From the NCBI GenBank assembly GCA_029224965.1, contig JAQXVO010000023.1, positions 1-64,000 of the forward strand: DNA of 64,000 nucleotides. Direction: 5' to 3'. The notes beneath the pieces were generated by a model. It made no database searches, was not told the DNA's origin, and worked only from the letters and a program-made list of their open reading frames with translations. Positions 10,471-18,472 of this stretch are shown here, piece by piece. This DNA comes from Lachnospiraceae bacterium (GTDB taxonomy: Bacteria > Bacillota > Clostridia > Lachnospirales > Lachnospiraceae). The first letter of the stretch is position 1; the number at the start of each line of letters is the position of its first letter. Made by a program: the position numbers and the translations under genes.

Positions 10471-10517
10471 AAAGGCGCCTTGGACACGGTATGCGTATCC
10501 AAAGCGCCTTTGCTTTG
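10471..10517 (-). promoter_or_regulatory. glnA leader: ANTAR-type hairpin overlapping an intrinsic terminator
   Basis: On the minus strand CAAAGC-AAAGGC-GCTTTG forms a 6-bp stem with an A1/G4 hexaloop (10500-10517). The loop and 3' arm are also the 5' half of a 14-bp terminator stem, AAAGGCGCTTTGGA against TCCAAGGCGCCTTT (10471-10511), followed by six Ts. The loop sequence is identical to the one in the gltB leader. The transcript would start only a few bases upstream, so only one hairpin fits in this leader. Confidence 0.82.
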
Positions 10518-10525
10518 TTGTGGGA

Positions 10526-10555
10526 ATTGTAGTTCATTCACCCGGCCCTTGTCAA
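10526..10555 (-). promoter_or_regulatory. Predicted promoter of glnA-asnB
   Basis: On the minus strand TTGACA and TACAAT are separated by 18 nt, a strong sigma-A type promoter. The predicted start puts the antiterminator/terminator hairpin right at the 5' end of the transcript. Confidence 0.7.
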
Positions 10556-10587
10556 TGGTTTTTTCTTTTTTTTACAATTTTTAATAA

Positions 10588-10616
10588 TTTACACGAAATC
10601 CAATCCGGTGTATATT
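10588..10616 (+). promoter_or_regulatory. Predicted promoter of pyrG
   Basis: TTTACA and TATATT lie 17 nt apart. The predicted start near 10623 gives a leader of about 170 nt. It does not begin with a GGG run, so the Bacillus-type reiterative-G attenuation of pyrG is not suggested. Confidence 0.65.
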
Positions 10617-10702
10617 TAGGTATATGTTTATCATTCAAAGAATACTGTCCGCCCGACCGCGAGTGCTGACAGACAGGATGAACTTCAGATCGTCAGAAAG
10701 TG

Positions 10703-10763
10703 TTGGCAAAGGTGTCGTCAGCGTGCAGGGGTTCTTGCCCCTTTTTCGCTGACGGCTTTTTTA
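10703..10763 (+). promoter_or_regulatory. pyrG leader: intrinsic terminator with an AAAGGT hairpin at its base
   Basis: A terminator forms from GTCGTCAGCG (10714-10723) and CGCTGACGGC (10747-10756), with an inner AGGGG/CCCCT hairpin and a T run. Directly upstream, TTGGC-AAAGGT-GTCGT can form a weaker stem with an A1/G4 hexaloop whose 3' arm is the terminator's 5' arm. This is the same layout as in the gltB and glnA leaders. An upstream GCTGAC near 10663 could also pair with GTCAGC and disrupt the terminator. Confidence 0.65.
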
Positions 10764-10794
10764 TTTGTATCTAGGAAAGTAGAAAGGACTAGAA

Positions 10795-12408
10795 ATGATC
10801 AAGTACGTATTCGTAACAGGCGGCGTTGTCTCCGGCCTCGGCAAAGGAATTACAGCAGCCTCTCTGGGACGCCTCTTAAAGGCCCGGGGATACCGTGTCA
10901 CCATGCAGAAATTTGATCCCTACATCAATGTGGATCCCGGCACCATGAACCCCATCCAGCACGGCGAAGTCTTCGTCACAGACGACGGCACGGAGACCGA
11001 CCTGGATCTGGGCCACTATGAGCGTTTCATCGACGAATCCCTTGACCATAACGCCAATGTCACCTCCGGTAAGATCTACTGGTCCGTTCTCAACAAGGAG
11101 CGGCACGGCGACTACGGCGGAGGCACCGTACAGGTCATTCCCCACATCACAAACGAGATCAAGTCCCGCTTCTACCGGAGCGAGGATCCAAAGGAAGACC
11201 GGATCGCCATCATCGAGGTCGGCGGTACGGTCGGTGATATCGAGAGTCAGCCCTTCCTCGAGGCCATTCGTCAGTTCCAGCACGATATCGGAAGAGAGAA
11301 CGCCATCATGATCCATGTGACTCTCATCCCCTATCTCCGCGTCTCTCAGGAAATGAAGACCAAGCCGACGCAGATGTCCGTAAAGAAATGTCTGGAAATC
11401 GGAATTCAGCCGGATATCCTGGTCTGCCGGACCGAATATCCTCTGCCCCAATCCATGAAGGACAAGATTGCCCTCTTCTGTAATGTCCAGAGCGATCACG
11501 TGATTCAGAACCTGGATGCTCCGTCTCTCTACAGCGTTCCTCTTCTTATGGAAAAGGAAAACCTGGCCGGAGCAGTCCTCGAATGCCTGAATCTTCCCAA
11601 CCCGGAGCCGACCGGCTTAAAGGAATGGGAAGAAATGGTAGACCGCGAGCATCATCCCAAGCAGGAAACCGAGATCGCCATTGTCGGTAAGTACATTACC
11701 CTCCATGATGCCTATCTCTCCGTTGTCGAAGCCCTGGCCCACGGCGGCATTGCCACCCAGACCAAGGTTCATATCCGCTGGGTGGATTCGGAAGAGGTTG
11801 AGAAGCAAGGTGCCGATGCCCTCCTGAACGGTGTCTCCGGAATTCTGGTTCCGGGCGGCTTCGGAAACCGCGGTACCGAGGGCATGATCATGGCAGCAAG
11901 CTATGCCAGAGAGAAGAAGATCCCTTACCTCGGCATCTGCCTCGGCATGCAGATGGCAGTCGTTGCCTTCGCCAGAGATATCCTGGGTTATCACGATGCC
12001 AATTCGACCGAATTCGCACCTGATACCCTGCATCCGGTCATCGACCTCATGGCATCCCAGAAGGATATTACCAACCTGGGCGGAACCATGAGACTGGGCG
12101 CTTACCCCTGCGTTCTGGACAAGGATTCTCTTTCCTATAAGCTTTACGGTTCAACGGATATCTCCGAGCGTCACCGTCACAGATATGAGTTTAACAACGA
12201 CTACAGAGACATCATGAATCAGAAGGGCCTCTGCACCGTAGGACTTTCCCCGGATGAACGAATTGTGGAAATGGTCGAATACAAGGATCATCCTTTCTAC
12301 ATCGGCACCCAGGCCCATCCGGAATTCAAGTCACGGCCCAACAAGGCCCATCCGCTCTTCCGCGGACTGGTTCAGGCTGCTGTAGATTATCAGAATCAGA
12401 AGGACTGA
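10795..12408 (+). CDS. pyrG: CTP synthase
   Basis: The 537-aa protein converts UTP to CTP using glutamine (or ammonia) and ATP. The amidoligase domain starts [18 protein letters not shown], with the nucleotide loop and a Mg-binding acidic site. The C-terminal class I glutaminase domain has the nucleophile in LGICLGMQ near residue 380 and the catalytic His/Glu in [10 protein letters not shown]. Length is standard. The site AAAGGA precedes the ATG. It is divergent from glnA, and its leader carries a terminator like those of gltB and glnA. A shared control makes sense because CTP synthase consumes glutamine. A 9-bp hairpin follows the stop. Confidence 0.97.
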   Translation: MIKYVFVTGGVVSGLGKGITAASLGRLLKARGYRVTMQKFDPYINVDPGTMNPIQHGEVFVTDDGTETDLDLGHYERFIDESLDHNANVTSGKIYWSVLNKERHGDYGGGTVQVIPHITNEIKSRFYRSEDPKEDRIAIIEVGGTVGDIESQPFLEAIRQFQHDIGRENAIMIHVTLIPYLRVSQEMKTKPTQMSVKKCLEIGIQPDILVCRTEYPLPQSMKDKIALFCNVQSDHVIQNLDAPSLYSVPLLMEKENLAGAVLECLNLPNPEPTGLKEWEEMVDREHHPKQETEIAIVGKYITLHDAYLSVVEALAHGGIATQTKVHIRWVDSEEVEKQGADALLNGVSGILVPGGFGNRGTEGMIMAASYAREKKIPYLGICLGMQMAVVAFARDILGYHDANSTEFAPDTLHPVIDLMASQKDITNLGGTMRLGAYPCVLDKDSLSYKLYGSTDISERHRHRYEFNNDYRDIMNQKGLCTVGLSPDERIVEMVEYKDHPFYIGTQAHPEFKSRPNKAHPLFRGLVQAAVDYQNQKD

Positions 12409-12420
12409 TTCTGACCATGC

Positions 12421-12451
12421 GATCCTCTGGTTCATATTGAATCAGAGGATC
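12421..12451 (+). terminator. Hairpin after pyrG (weak terminator or processing site)
   Basis: GATCCTCTG and CAGAGGATC form a perfect 9-bp stem with a 13-nt loop, followed by ATTATATATAAT instead of a T run. It lies between pyrG and the glutamine synthetase-like gene, so it may only partly terminate. Confidence 0.45.
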
Positions 12452-12481
12452 ATTATATATAATCACAAGATGGAGGCTGTC

Positions 12482-13771
12482 ATGGGTTACTACACAAAAG
12501 AAGACATTTTAAAAACAATTGAGGATGAGGACGTCAAATTTATCCGTCTGCAGTTTGCAGACTTCTTCGGCGTTCTTCGGAATATTGCCGTTACCGGAGG
12601 CCAGATTGAGAAGGCCTTGAACGGCAGATGCTCCATTGACGGTTTCCATATCCGCGGAGCCAGGGCCCTTGGCTACCGTCAGATCTATCTGAAACCGGAT
12701 CTTGATACCTTTGCCATCCTGCCCTGGAGACCCCAGCACGGAAAGGTAGCCCGTTTCCTTTGTGACCTCACCGACCGGGAAGGAAATCTCCTGCCGGAAA
12801 GTCCCCGGACCATTCTTCGCCAGCAGCTGAAACGTGCCGAGGATAAGGGCCTCTTCATTGAACTGAATCCGGAATGCGAGTTCTTCCTCTTTGATACCGA
12901 TGAAAACGGACTTCCGACCAACCAGACCAATGAGCAGGCCAAGTACCTTGATATGGCACCTCTGGACTCCGGAGAAAATGCCCGCCGGGACATCATCTTT
13001 GCCCTGGAGGATCTGGGCTTTGAGGTCGAGTCCTCCCATCATGAGGATGCCCCTGCCCAGCATGCGATTTCCTTTAAGAAGGCAACCGGCATCCGTATGG
13101 CAGACCGAATTCTGACCCTTCGGAACACCGTCCGGACCATCGCTGTCCGCCACGGCTTCTATGCCACCTTCATGCCAAAGCCCCGGGCAGACCTGTCCGG
13201 CTCCGCCATGGCTCTGAATGCCTCCTGCCAGATGATCGCAAAGGACTGGTTTACCGATCCTTCCGATCCCAATGGCTTAAGCGAAGACGGCAAGCACTTT
13301 ATCGCCGGCCTTCTGGCCCATATGCGGGGTGCCTGCGCCATCGCCAATCCTATCGTAAATTCCTACAAGCGGTCTATCTTCCGCTTCAGCGATCCCCGGG
13401 GAATCTTCTGGTCTCCCAGCGATTACCGGGCTTCGGTAACCGTATCAAGAAACGAGGATGACCGGACCGTCATCGAATGGGAGCTTCCGGACGGCGCCAC
13501 CAATCCTTATCTCAACATTGCCTACCTTCTGGCCGCAGGCCTGGAAGGCATTGAAAAGAAACTGCCTCTGCCCCAAGCAGACTCTCAGGGCGAGCCCCTT
13601 CCCGAAACCCTGAATGACGCCCTGAAAGCCTTTTCCGAAGACGATTTCTTCCGACAGCTTTACGGTGACAATTACGCATCGGTCTACATTTCCGAAAAGA
13701 AAGCGGAATGGGAGTCCTATGCCAAGGAAGTTACCGACTGGGAGATCCGGGAGTATTTAGGCCGGATCTGA
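12482..13771 (+). CDS. Glutamine synthetase type I-like protein with altered active site, probably regulatory
   Basis: The ORF track starts at a TTG, but GGAGG places the start at the ATG at 12482 (429 aa). The fold is clearly type I glutamine synthetase: ECEFFLF, FMPKPRADLSGSAM and NPYLNIAYLLAAGLEGI are recognisable. Several family-invariant residues are gone. GQ(H/N)E is AQHA (residue 195), the metal/ATP His in GSGMH is Ala (GSAMA, residue 244), GYEAP reads RFSDP, and ARNRS reads SPSDY. Glutamine synthesis is therefore unlikely. Its partner gene is the ANTAR antiterminator 21 nt downstream, so I infer a ligand-sensing or partner-binding role. Gamma-glutamyl ligase activity on another substrate is the alternative. 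Confidence 0.8.
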   Translation: MGYYTKEDILKTIEDEDVKFIRLQFADFFGVLRNIAVTGGQIEKALNGRCSIDGFHIRGARALGYRQIYLKPDLDTFAILPWRPQHGKVARFLCDLTDREGNLLPESPRTILRQQLKRAEDKGLFIELNPECEFFLFDTDENGLPTNQTNEQAKYLDMAPLDSGENARRDIIFALEDLGFEVESSHHEDAPAQHAISFKKATGIRMADRILTLRNTVRTIAVRHGFYATFMPKPRADLSGSAMALNASCQMIAKDWFTDPSDPNGLSEDGKHFIAGLLAHMRGACAIANPIVNSYKRSIFRFSDPRGIFWSPSDYRASVTVSRNEDDRTVIEWELPDGATNPYLNIAYLLAAGLEGIEKKLPLPQADSQGEPLPETLNDALKAFSEDDFFRQLYGDNYASVYISEKKAEWESYAKEVTDWEIREYLGRI

Positions 13772-13792
13772 CAAAGGCAAAGGAGAGCCACA

Positions 13793-14353
13793 TTGAGTTT
13801 TATTTTGTTGGCTTTTCCGAACGAAACGACATCCGAAAAGATTCGTACTCTTCTCCTTCGCCACGGCTTTGATGACGTCCGGATCGTATCCGGCGGCGGC
13901 GAGGCCCTCCGGGAGATGTCCGAGGACAATACCGGACTCCTGGTCTGTCCGGTCCGCATGAAGGACACCGACTATGTCCACGTTCTTCACCGGATGAGCC
14001 CTTTCTACGAGATACTCCTTCTGGATTCGCCCCGGCACATTTCAGAACGTAAGGAAGAGGATGTCATGGCCCTGTCGGCCCCCATTCATTCCGCTGATCT
14101 CATCGAGACCGTGGACATGATGCTGGGCGGACTGGAATATGTCTATCGTCAGGAAAAGAAGAAAGAAAAGAAAAACAAGAAGCCCAAGCCCCGGTCCGCC
14201 GAAGATCAGAAGCTTCTGGACGAGGCCAAGCTTCTTATAATGGAACGAAACCACATGTCGGAGGCCGAAGCCTTCCGCTTTATGCAGAAGAATTCCATGG
14301 ATATGGGCCGGAGCATGGTGGAAACCGCGCAGATGATACTGGCCTTCCGCTGA
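13793..14353 (+). CDS. ANTAR-domain RNA-binding antiterminator with a degenerate receiver (NitR-like)
   Basis: The start is a TTG at 13793 after AAGGAG; 186 aa. Residues 1-115 resemble a receiver domain but lack the acidic pocket, the phospho-acceptor Asp (LLVCPVRM at that strand) and the Lys. Phosphorylation control is therefore unlikely. A very basic linker (EKKKEKKNKKPKP) leads to a C-terminal ANTAR domain (AKLLIMERNHMSEAEAFRFM, then MDMGRSMVETAQMIL), which in this family binds hexaloop hairpins in nascent RNA and prevents termination. It follows the glutamine synthetase-like gene by 21 nt. NitR-type ANTAR proteins next to glnA control nitrogen genes in other clostridia. The gltB, glnA and possibly pyrG leaders are the likely targets. 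Confidence 0.88.
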   Translation: MSFILLAFPNETTSEKIRTLLLRHGFDDVRIVSGGGEALREMSEDNTGLLVCPVRMKDTDYVHVLHRMSPFYEILLLDSPRHISERKEEDVMALSAPIHSADLIETVDMMLGGLEYVYRQEKKKEKKNKKPKPRSAEDQKLLDEAKLLIMERNHMSEAEAFRFMQKNSMDMGRSMVETAQMILAFR

Positions 14354-14549
14354 TGGCTGGTATGTATGTCGATACAAGCCAGTCTGCCTGAGACAGCTGG
14401 TCTGCTGATTCCAGCCAATTCAACAGACCGGTCAGGTAAATATAGACCGATCCCGTCGAAGCAGACCTGTCCGTCGGGGCTTGTCCTGTGATAAAGACTG
14501 GCCTTCCGATAATAAAAGGTATATAACAGAACAAGAAGGAGGAACCTCA

Positions 14550-15389
14550 ATGAAATTTACGAAAATGCATGGCTGCGGCAATGACTATGTCTATGTCGAC
14601 GTCACCAAAAATATGATTCCCCATCCCGAAGAAACTGCCCGCTTTGTCAGCGACCGTCATTTCGGAATCGGCTCCGACGGCCTGATTCTGATTGCAAAGA
14701 GCGACGTGGCTGATTTCCAGATGATTATGTACAATGCCGACGGTTCCCGCGGAAAGATGTGCGGAAACGGCATCCGCTGCGTCGGAAAATATGTCTACGA
14801 CCACGGCATGACCGATAAAACCACGATTAAAGTAGAGACTCTGGCAGGTATCAAGACACTGGTTATGACGCCCGGCCCCGATGGAAAAATCGAGAAGGTC
14901 CGCGTCAATATGGGCGCCCCGATCTTTGAACCCAGACTTGTTCCGGTCAAGTTCGACGGCCCGGAGATGATCAATCAGCCTCTGACCGTTTTAGGAAAAG
15001 AATATTACGGCACTGCCGTTTCCATGGGAAATCCTCACTTTGTCATCTTCTGCGACGAAGATGTAAAGGATCTGGATCTCGAAAAGATCGGTCCACATTT
15101 TGAAAAGAATCCCGTCTTCCCGGAAGGCGTCAATACCGAATTCGTCAATGTCCTTGACCGGACTCATCTTCGTATGAGGGTCTGGGAGCGCGGCTCGGGC
15201 GAGACCCTGGCCTGCGGAACCGGCTCCTGCGCTATCCTTGCCGCTGCCGTAAAGAACGGCCTGAGCGAGCGGACCTGCGACATCGAGCTTGTCGGCGGCC
15301 ATCTCAAGAACACCTGGGACGAAGCCGAGAACACCATCTATATGGAAGGCCCGGCTACGACAGTGTTCTCCGGGACCATTTCCTGTTGA
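14550..15389 (+). CDS. dapF: Diaminopimelate epimerase
   Basis: The ORF is drawn from 14481, but AAGGAGG points to the ATG at 14550 (MKFTKMHGCGND), giving 279 aa, the usual length. Both catalytic Cys are present: MCGNGIRC near residue 75 and ACGTGSC near residue 220. The enzyme interconverts LL- and meso-diaminopimelate, the last step before peptidoglycan precursor and lysine use. dapL follows after 269 nt, so the two successive steps of the aminotransferase pathway are adjacent. The 196-nt gap to the ANTAR gene has a copy of the 11-mer AAATATAGACC at 14438 and no clear promoter. Confidence 0.96.
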   Translation: MKFTKMHGCGNDYVYVDVTKNMIPHPEETARFVSDRHFGIGSDGLILIAKSDVADFQMIMYNADGSRGKMCGNGIRCVGKYVYDHGMTDKTTIKVETLAGIKTLVMTPGPDGKIEKVRVNMGAPIFEPRLVPVKFDGPEMINQPLTVLGKEYYGTAVSMGNPHFVIFCDEDVKDLDLEKIGPHFEKNPVFPEGVNTEFVNVLDRTHLRMRVWERGSGETLACGTGSCAILAAAVKNGLSERTCDIELVGGHLKNTWDEAENTIYMEGPATTVFSGTISC

Positions 15390-15581
15390 ATCATTCCGAA
15401 AATACGAAGTCTGAAATCTGAAAAAAATACAGAAAATCCAAAAATCATATGTGAAAAAACAGGTAGCAGAAATTTATATCTGACATAAAGATTGCAGAAA
15501 TTCAGGATCTGAAATTGATCAGCAGGAACTGATCCATTGGAATCTCAGAAATTCGGAAGCAAAATTTAATTGAAACATCAA

Positions 15582-15618
15582 ATGCCAGGGGTCCAGTAAT
15601 GGATTTCTGGCATATAAT
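15582..15618 (+). promoter_or_regulatory. dapL promoter region with an inverted repeat
   Basis: ATGCCAG (15582-15588) and CTGGCAT (15607-15613) form an inverted repeat with an inner TCCA/TGGA. The right arm overlaps a -10 TATAAT (15613-15618), and no good -35 is visible. The position suits an operator or an early transcript hairpin. The rest of 15390-15581 is AT-rich with repeated CAGAAATT words and no gene. Confidence 0.5.
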
Positions 15619-15658
15619 AACACTATCTGAAAAACCGCCATAAGGAGGAATAAGAATC

Positions 15659-16873
15659 ATGTATAAAATTAACACCAACTACCAGAAGCTGCCCGGCAAC
15701 TATCTCTTCAGCACCGTTGCCAAGAAGGTTGCTGCCTACAAGGAAGCCCATCCCGAAGCTGACCTGATTCGGCTCGGCATCGGCGATGTCACTCTGCCCC
15801 TGGTACCCACCGTCATTGACGCCCTTCATAAGTCCGTCGATGAAATGGGCCACGCCGAGACCTTCCACGGCTATTCTCCGGACCTTGGCTATGCCTTCTT
15901 AAGAGACACCCTGGTAGAAAAGGTCTACAAGCCCCTTCATGCAGAGGTTGCTTCCGATGAGATCTTCATTTCCGATGGTGCCAAGTCCGATTCCGGCAAC
16001 ATCCAGGAGCTCTTCAGCGAAGACAATATCATCGCTGTCACAGATCCTGTCTATCCGGTCTACATTGATTCCAATGTCATGGCAGGCCGCTGCGGAACCT
16101 ATGACAATGCCACCGGCAAGTGGTCCGATGTCGTCTACATGCCCTGCGTAAGAGAGAACAACTTCGTTCCGGACTTCCCCAAGCGGACACCGGACATCAT
16201 CTATCTCTGCAACCCCAACAACCCGACTGGAACCACACTGAACAAGAGCGTCCTTCAGGACTGGGTTGACTATGCAAACCGCGAGCATGCCCTGATCATC
16301 TATGATGCCGCTTACGAATCCTATATCACAGAGGACGACGTTCCTCACTCCATCTACGAGTGCGAGGGAGCACGGACCTGTGCCATCGAGATCCGGTCCT
16401 TCTCCAAGAACGCCGGTTTCACCGGTGTCCGTCTGGGCTTCACCGTCGTTCCCAAGGATCTGGTTCAGAACGGCGCCAGCCTCCACGATATGTGGGCAAG
16501 ACGGCACGGAACCAAGTTCAACGGAGCGCCCTACATTGTTCAGAGAGCCGGCGAAGCCGTCTACTCCGACCAGGGTCAGAAGGAAGTCAAGGAAGAGGTT
16601 GCCTACTACATGAGAAATGCCCATACCATCAAGGCCGGCCTTGCAGATGCAGGCTTTGAGGTCTACGGCGGCATCAACGCTCCATACATCTGGCTGAAGA
16701 CACCGGAAAAAATGACTTCCTGGGAATTCTTCGACTACCTTCTCGACAAGGCTCACGTTGTCGGCACTCCGGGCGCAGGCTTCGGACCGAGCGGTGAAGG
16801 CTACTTCCGGCTGACTGCATTCGGCTCCTACGAGAACACTCTGGCAGCTCTGGAGAGGATCAAGAAGCTCTGA
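15659..16873 (+). CDS. dapL: LL-diaminopimelate aminotransferase
   Basis: This PLP fold-type I aminotransferase (404 aa) makes LL-diaminopimelate directly from tetrahydrodipicolinate and glutamate, bypassing the acylated routes. Typical DapL features are the N-terminal YQKLPGNYLFSTVAKKV, the IGDVTLPL stretch and YLCNPNNPTGT. The PLP Lys is in IRSFSKNAGFTG near residue 240, and the C-terminal part has RLTAFGS. The site AAGGAGG precedes the ATG. The stop overlaps the start of the EamA gene by one base (TGATG), implying translational coupling. Confidence 0.96.
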   Translation: MYKINTNYQKLPGNYLFSTVAKKVAAYKEAHPEADLIRLGIGDVTLPLVPTVIDALHKSVDEMGHAETFHGYSPDLGYAFLRDTLVEKVYKPLHAEVASDEIFISDGAKSDSGNIQELFSEDNIIAVTDPVYPVYIDSNVMAGRCGTYDNATGKWSDVVYMPCVRENNFVPDFPKRTPDIIYLCNPNNPTGTTLNKSVLQDWVDYANREHALIIYDAAYESYITEDDVPHSIYECEGARTCAIEIRSFSKNAGFTGVRLGFTVVPKDLVQNGASLHDMWARRHGTKFNGAPYIVQRAGEAVYSDQGQKEVKEEVAYYMRNAHTIKAGLADAGFEVYGGINAPYIWLKTPEKMTSWEFFDYLLDKAHVVGTPGAGFGPSGEGYFRLTAFGSYENTLAALERIKKL

Positions 16874-17067
16874 TGTCTGCAAACGCTGAAAGGGAAGATT
16901 ACGAGAATCAGATGTCTGCAAAGGCCGAAGGCGAAGCTTTTGAGGCTCAGATATCTGCAAAGGCCGAAGGCGAAGCTTTTGAGGCTCAGGTATCTGCAAA
17001 GGCCGAAGGCGAAGATCATGAGGCTCGGATATCTGCAAAGGCCGAAGGCGAAGATCATGAGGCTCGG
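16873..17067 (+). repeat. In-frame 39-bp tandem repeat (five units) at the start of the EamA gene
   Basis: Five 39-bp units encode 13-residue repeats of the type ISAKAEGEAFEAQ, varying mostly at the seventh to thirteenth positions. Units 2-5 are nearly identical at DNA level (TCTGCAAAGGCCGAAGGCGA). Unit length is a multiple of three, so copy-number change would keep the frame. Confidence 0.92.
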
Positions 17068-17958
17068 TTGTCTGATAGAACAAGAGGAGCAATCCTTACG
17101 ATCTTCGGCGGCATCTGCTGGGGTCTGTCCGGGTCCATGGGCCAGTATCTCTTCACAAGAGAAGGCATGGATGCCCGCTGGCTGACCCCCATCCGCCTTT
17201 TTATCGCAGGCCTGATTCTCTTTGTCTACTGCCTGATTCGTGAGAAAGAACTGCTCTTTGATATCGTAAAACACAAGCGGACTCTGATTCTCCTCTTCGT
17301 TTATGGAATCCTGGGCGTGTCCTTCTGTCAGCTCACTTATTTCATGACGATCCAGTACTCCTCTGCCGGAGTCGGAACCATCATGCAGGACCTGTCCCCG
17401 GTCATGATCCTTGTCATGACCTGCATCTTTAATAAAAGGCGGCCGCGGTTTCTGGAAATTGCCAGCATCTGCCTGGCCTTTGTCGGGGTCCTTCTGATCA
17501 TCACCCACGGCAACCTGAAGCAGCTGGCCTTTCCGCCCATCGCCATTGTGACCGGTGTCCTCTGCGCCATGGGGGTCTGCGTCTATAACCTGATCGCGCC
17601 GTATCTTACCAACCACTATCCAGTTACGGTCCTCCAGGCCTGGTCCTTTCTGGCCGGCGGCGTCATTGTCGGTCTGGTCACTGGCGGCTTCCGGATTCAC
17701 TACAGCCCTTCACCAGTGGGAATCTTCGGCATCTTCTTTGTCGTTGTGGTCGGAAATATCCTGGCCTTCACTTCTTACATCAAGGGCGTCAGCCTGATCG
17801 GGCCCAGCCGCGGCATCCTCTACGGATTCTCCGAACCCGTAACCGCTGCCCTGATCTCGACCCTGGCCTTCGGATCCGCCTTCGGCTTCTGGGATCTGGT
17901 CGGCTTTGCCTGCATCTTCCTCATGCTCTTTCTGATTTCGAAGAAGAAGACGGTGTGA
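16873..17958 (+). CDS. EamA/DMT-family transporter with a charged repeat N-terminus
   Basis: The first 65 residues are a hydrophilic Glu/Ala-rich tandem repeat (five 13-mers) likely to be helical and cytosolic. From about residue 70 on, ten hydrophobic segments form two EamA halves (ILTIFGGICWGLSGSM, then later GVLCAMGVCVYNLIAPYL). Family members export amino acids or other metabolites. The one-base overlap with dapL suggests a link to diaminopimelate or lysine, but the substrate is not known. The repeat is not part of the family and I see no good internal start that would skip it. Length without the repeat (about 295 aa) is normal. Confidence 0.87.
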   Translation: MSANAEREDYENQMSAKAEGEAFEAQISAKAEGEAFEAQVSAKAEGEDHEARISAKAEGEDHEARLSDRTRGAILTIFGGICWGLSGSMGQYLFTREGMDARWLTPIRLFIAGLILFVYCLIREKELLFDIVKHKRTLILLFVYGILGVSFCQLTYFMTIQYSSAGVGTIMQDLSPVMILVMTCIFNKRRPRFLEIASICLAFVGVLLIITHGNLKQLAFPPIAIVTGVLCAMGVCVYNLIAPYLTNHYPVTVLQAWSFLAGGVIVGLVTGGFRIHYSPSPVGIFGIFFVVVVGNILAFTSYIKGVSLIGPSRGILYGFSEPVTAALISTLAFGSAFGFWDLVGFACIFLMLFLISKKKTV

Positions 17959-18033
17959 AATATAAGGCATTGCATAAGAATTCCAAAGCCGTTGAAAGGG
18001 ATTTACTTGATTTGGGTAGTTTAAGGGAATCTG

Positions 18034-18377
18034 GACAACGATTTTGAAGGAAATTTCTATTTCCGTTGTGTTTTAAAATGGCTTAGTGAATCTGGACAAC
18101 GATTTTAAAGGAAATTTCTATTTCCGTTGTGTTTTTACAGCGGCTTATGGATTTAATACAGCGATTTCGAAGGAAATCTTGAATCCCGTTGTATAATTTC
18201 CGAGTTTTCTCAGATTTGTACAGCGATTTTGAAGAAAATCTCCAATCCCGTTGTATGACTACCCGATTCTCCTGGTTTTATACAGCGATTTTGAAAGAAA
18301 TTTTAAATCCCGTTGTATGACAGCCGATTTCCTGGTTTCATGGATCGATTTTGAAGGGAAATCCAAATCCCGATCCA
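18034..18377. repeat. Array of six 37-nt hairpin repeats at about 62-nt spacing
   Basis: Copies begin at 18034, 18095, 18157, 18219, 18281 and 18341. The consensus is roughly TACARCGATTTTGAAGG, then AAT-rich sequence, then AATCCCGTTGTA. The ends pair (TACAACG/CGTTGTA), giving a hairpin. In the sixth copy both arms differ together (TGGATCG and CGATCCA), so pairing is kept. Spacers of about 25 nt resemble each other, unlike CRISPR spacers. The array lies in the gap between the EamA gene and rluA, and no gene is visible there. Function is unknown. Confidence 0.88.
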
Positions 18378-18472
18378 TATTCCCTCCGGATCCCCGGTTG
18401 GGTTCGATATAAGCAATTATTTCAAAAAATGCGCTTTCCATACCTTGGAAAAGGCTGCTTTGGAAGTGAAAG

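Noticed and set aside
10624-10794. Bacillus-type reiterative GGG attenuation of pyrG
   Set aside because: The predicted transcript start has no GGG run, so that mechanism is not supported.
12482-13771. A normal second glutamine synthetase
   Set aside because: Several invariant metal, ATP and glutamate-site residues are replaced, so plain glutamine synthetase annotation would mislead.
18034-18377. CRISPR-like array
   Set aside because: Repeats are imperfect, the roughly 25-nt spacers resemble one another, each repeat is a full hairpin of 37 nt, and no cas gene is present.
18390-18420. tRNA-like GGTTCGAT word
   Set aside because: No acceptor stem or anticodon arm can be built around it; it is part of the TTCGATATA repeat.
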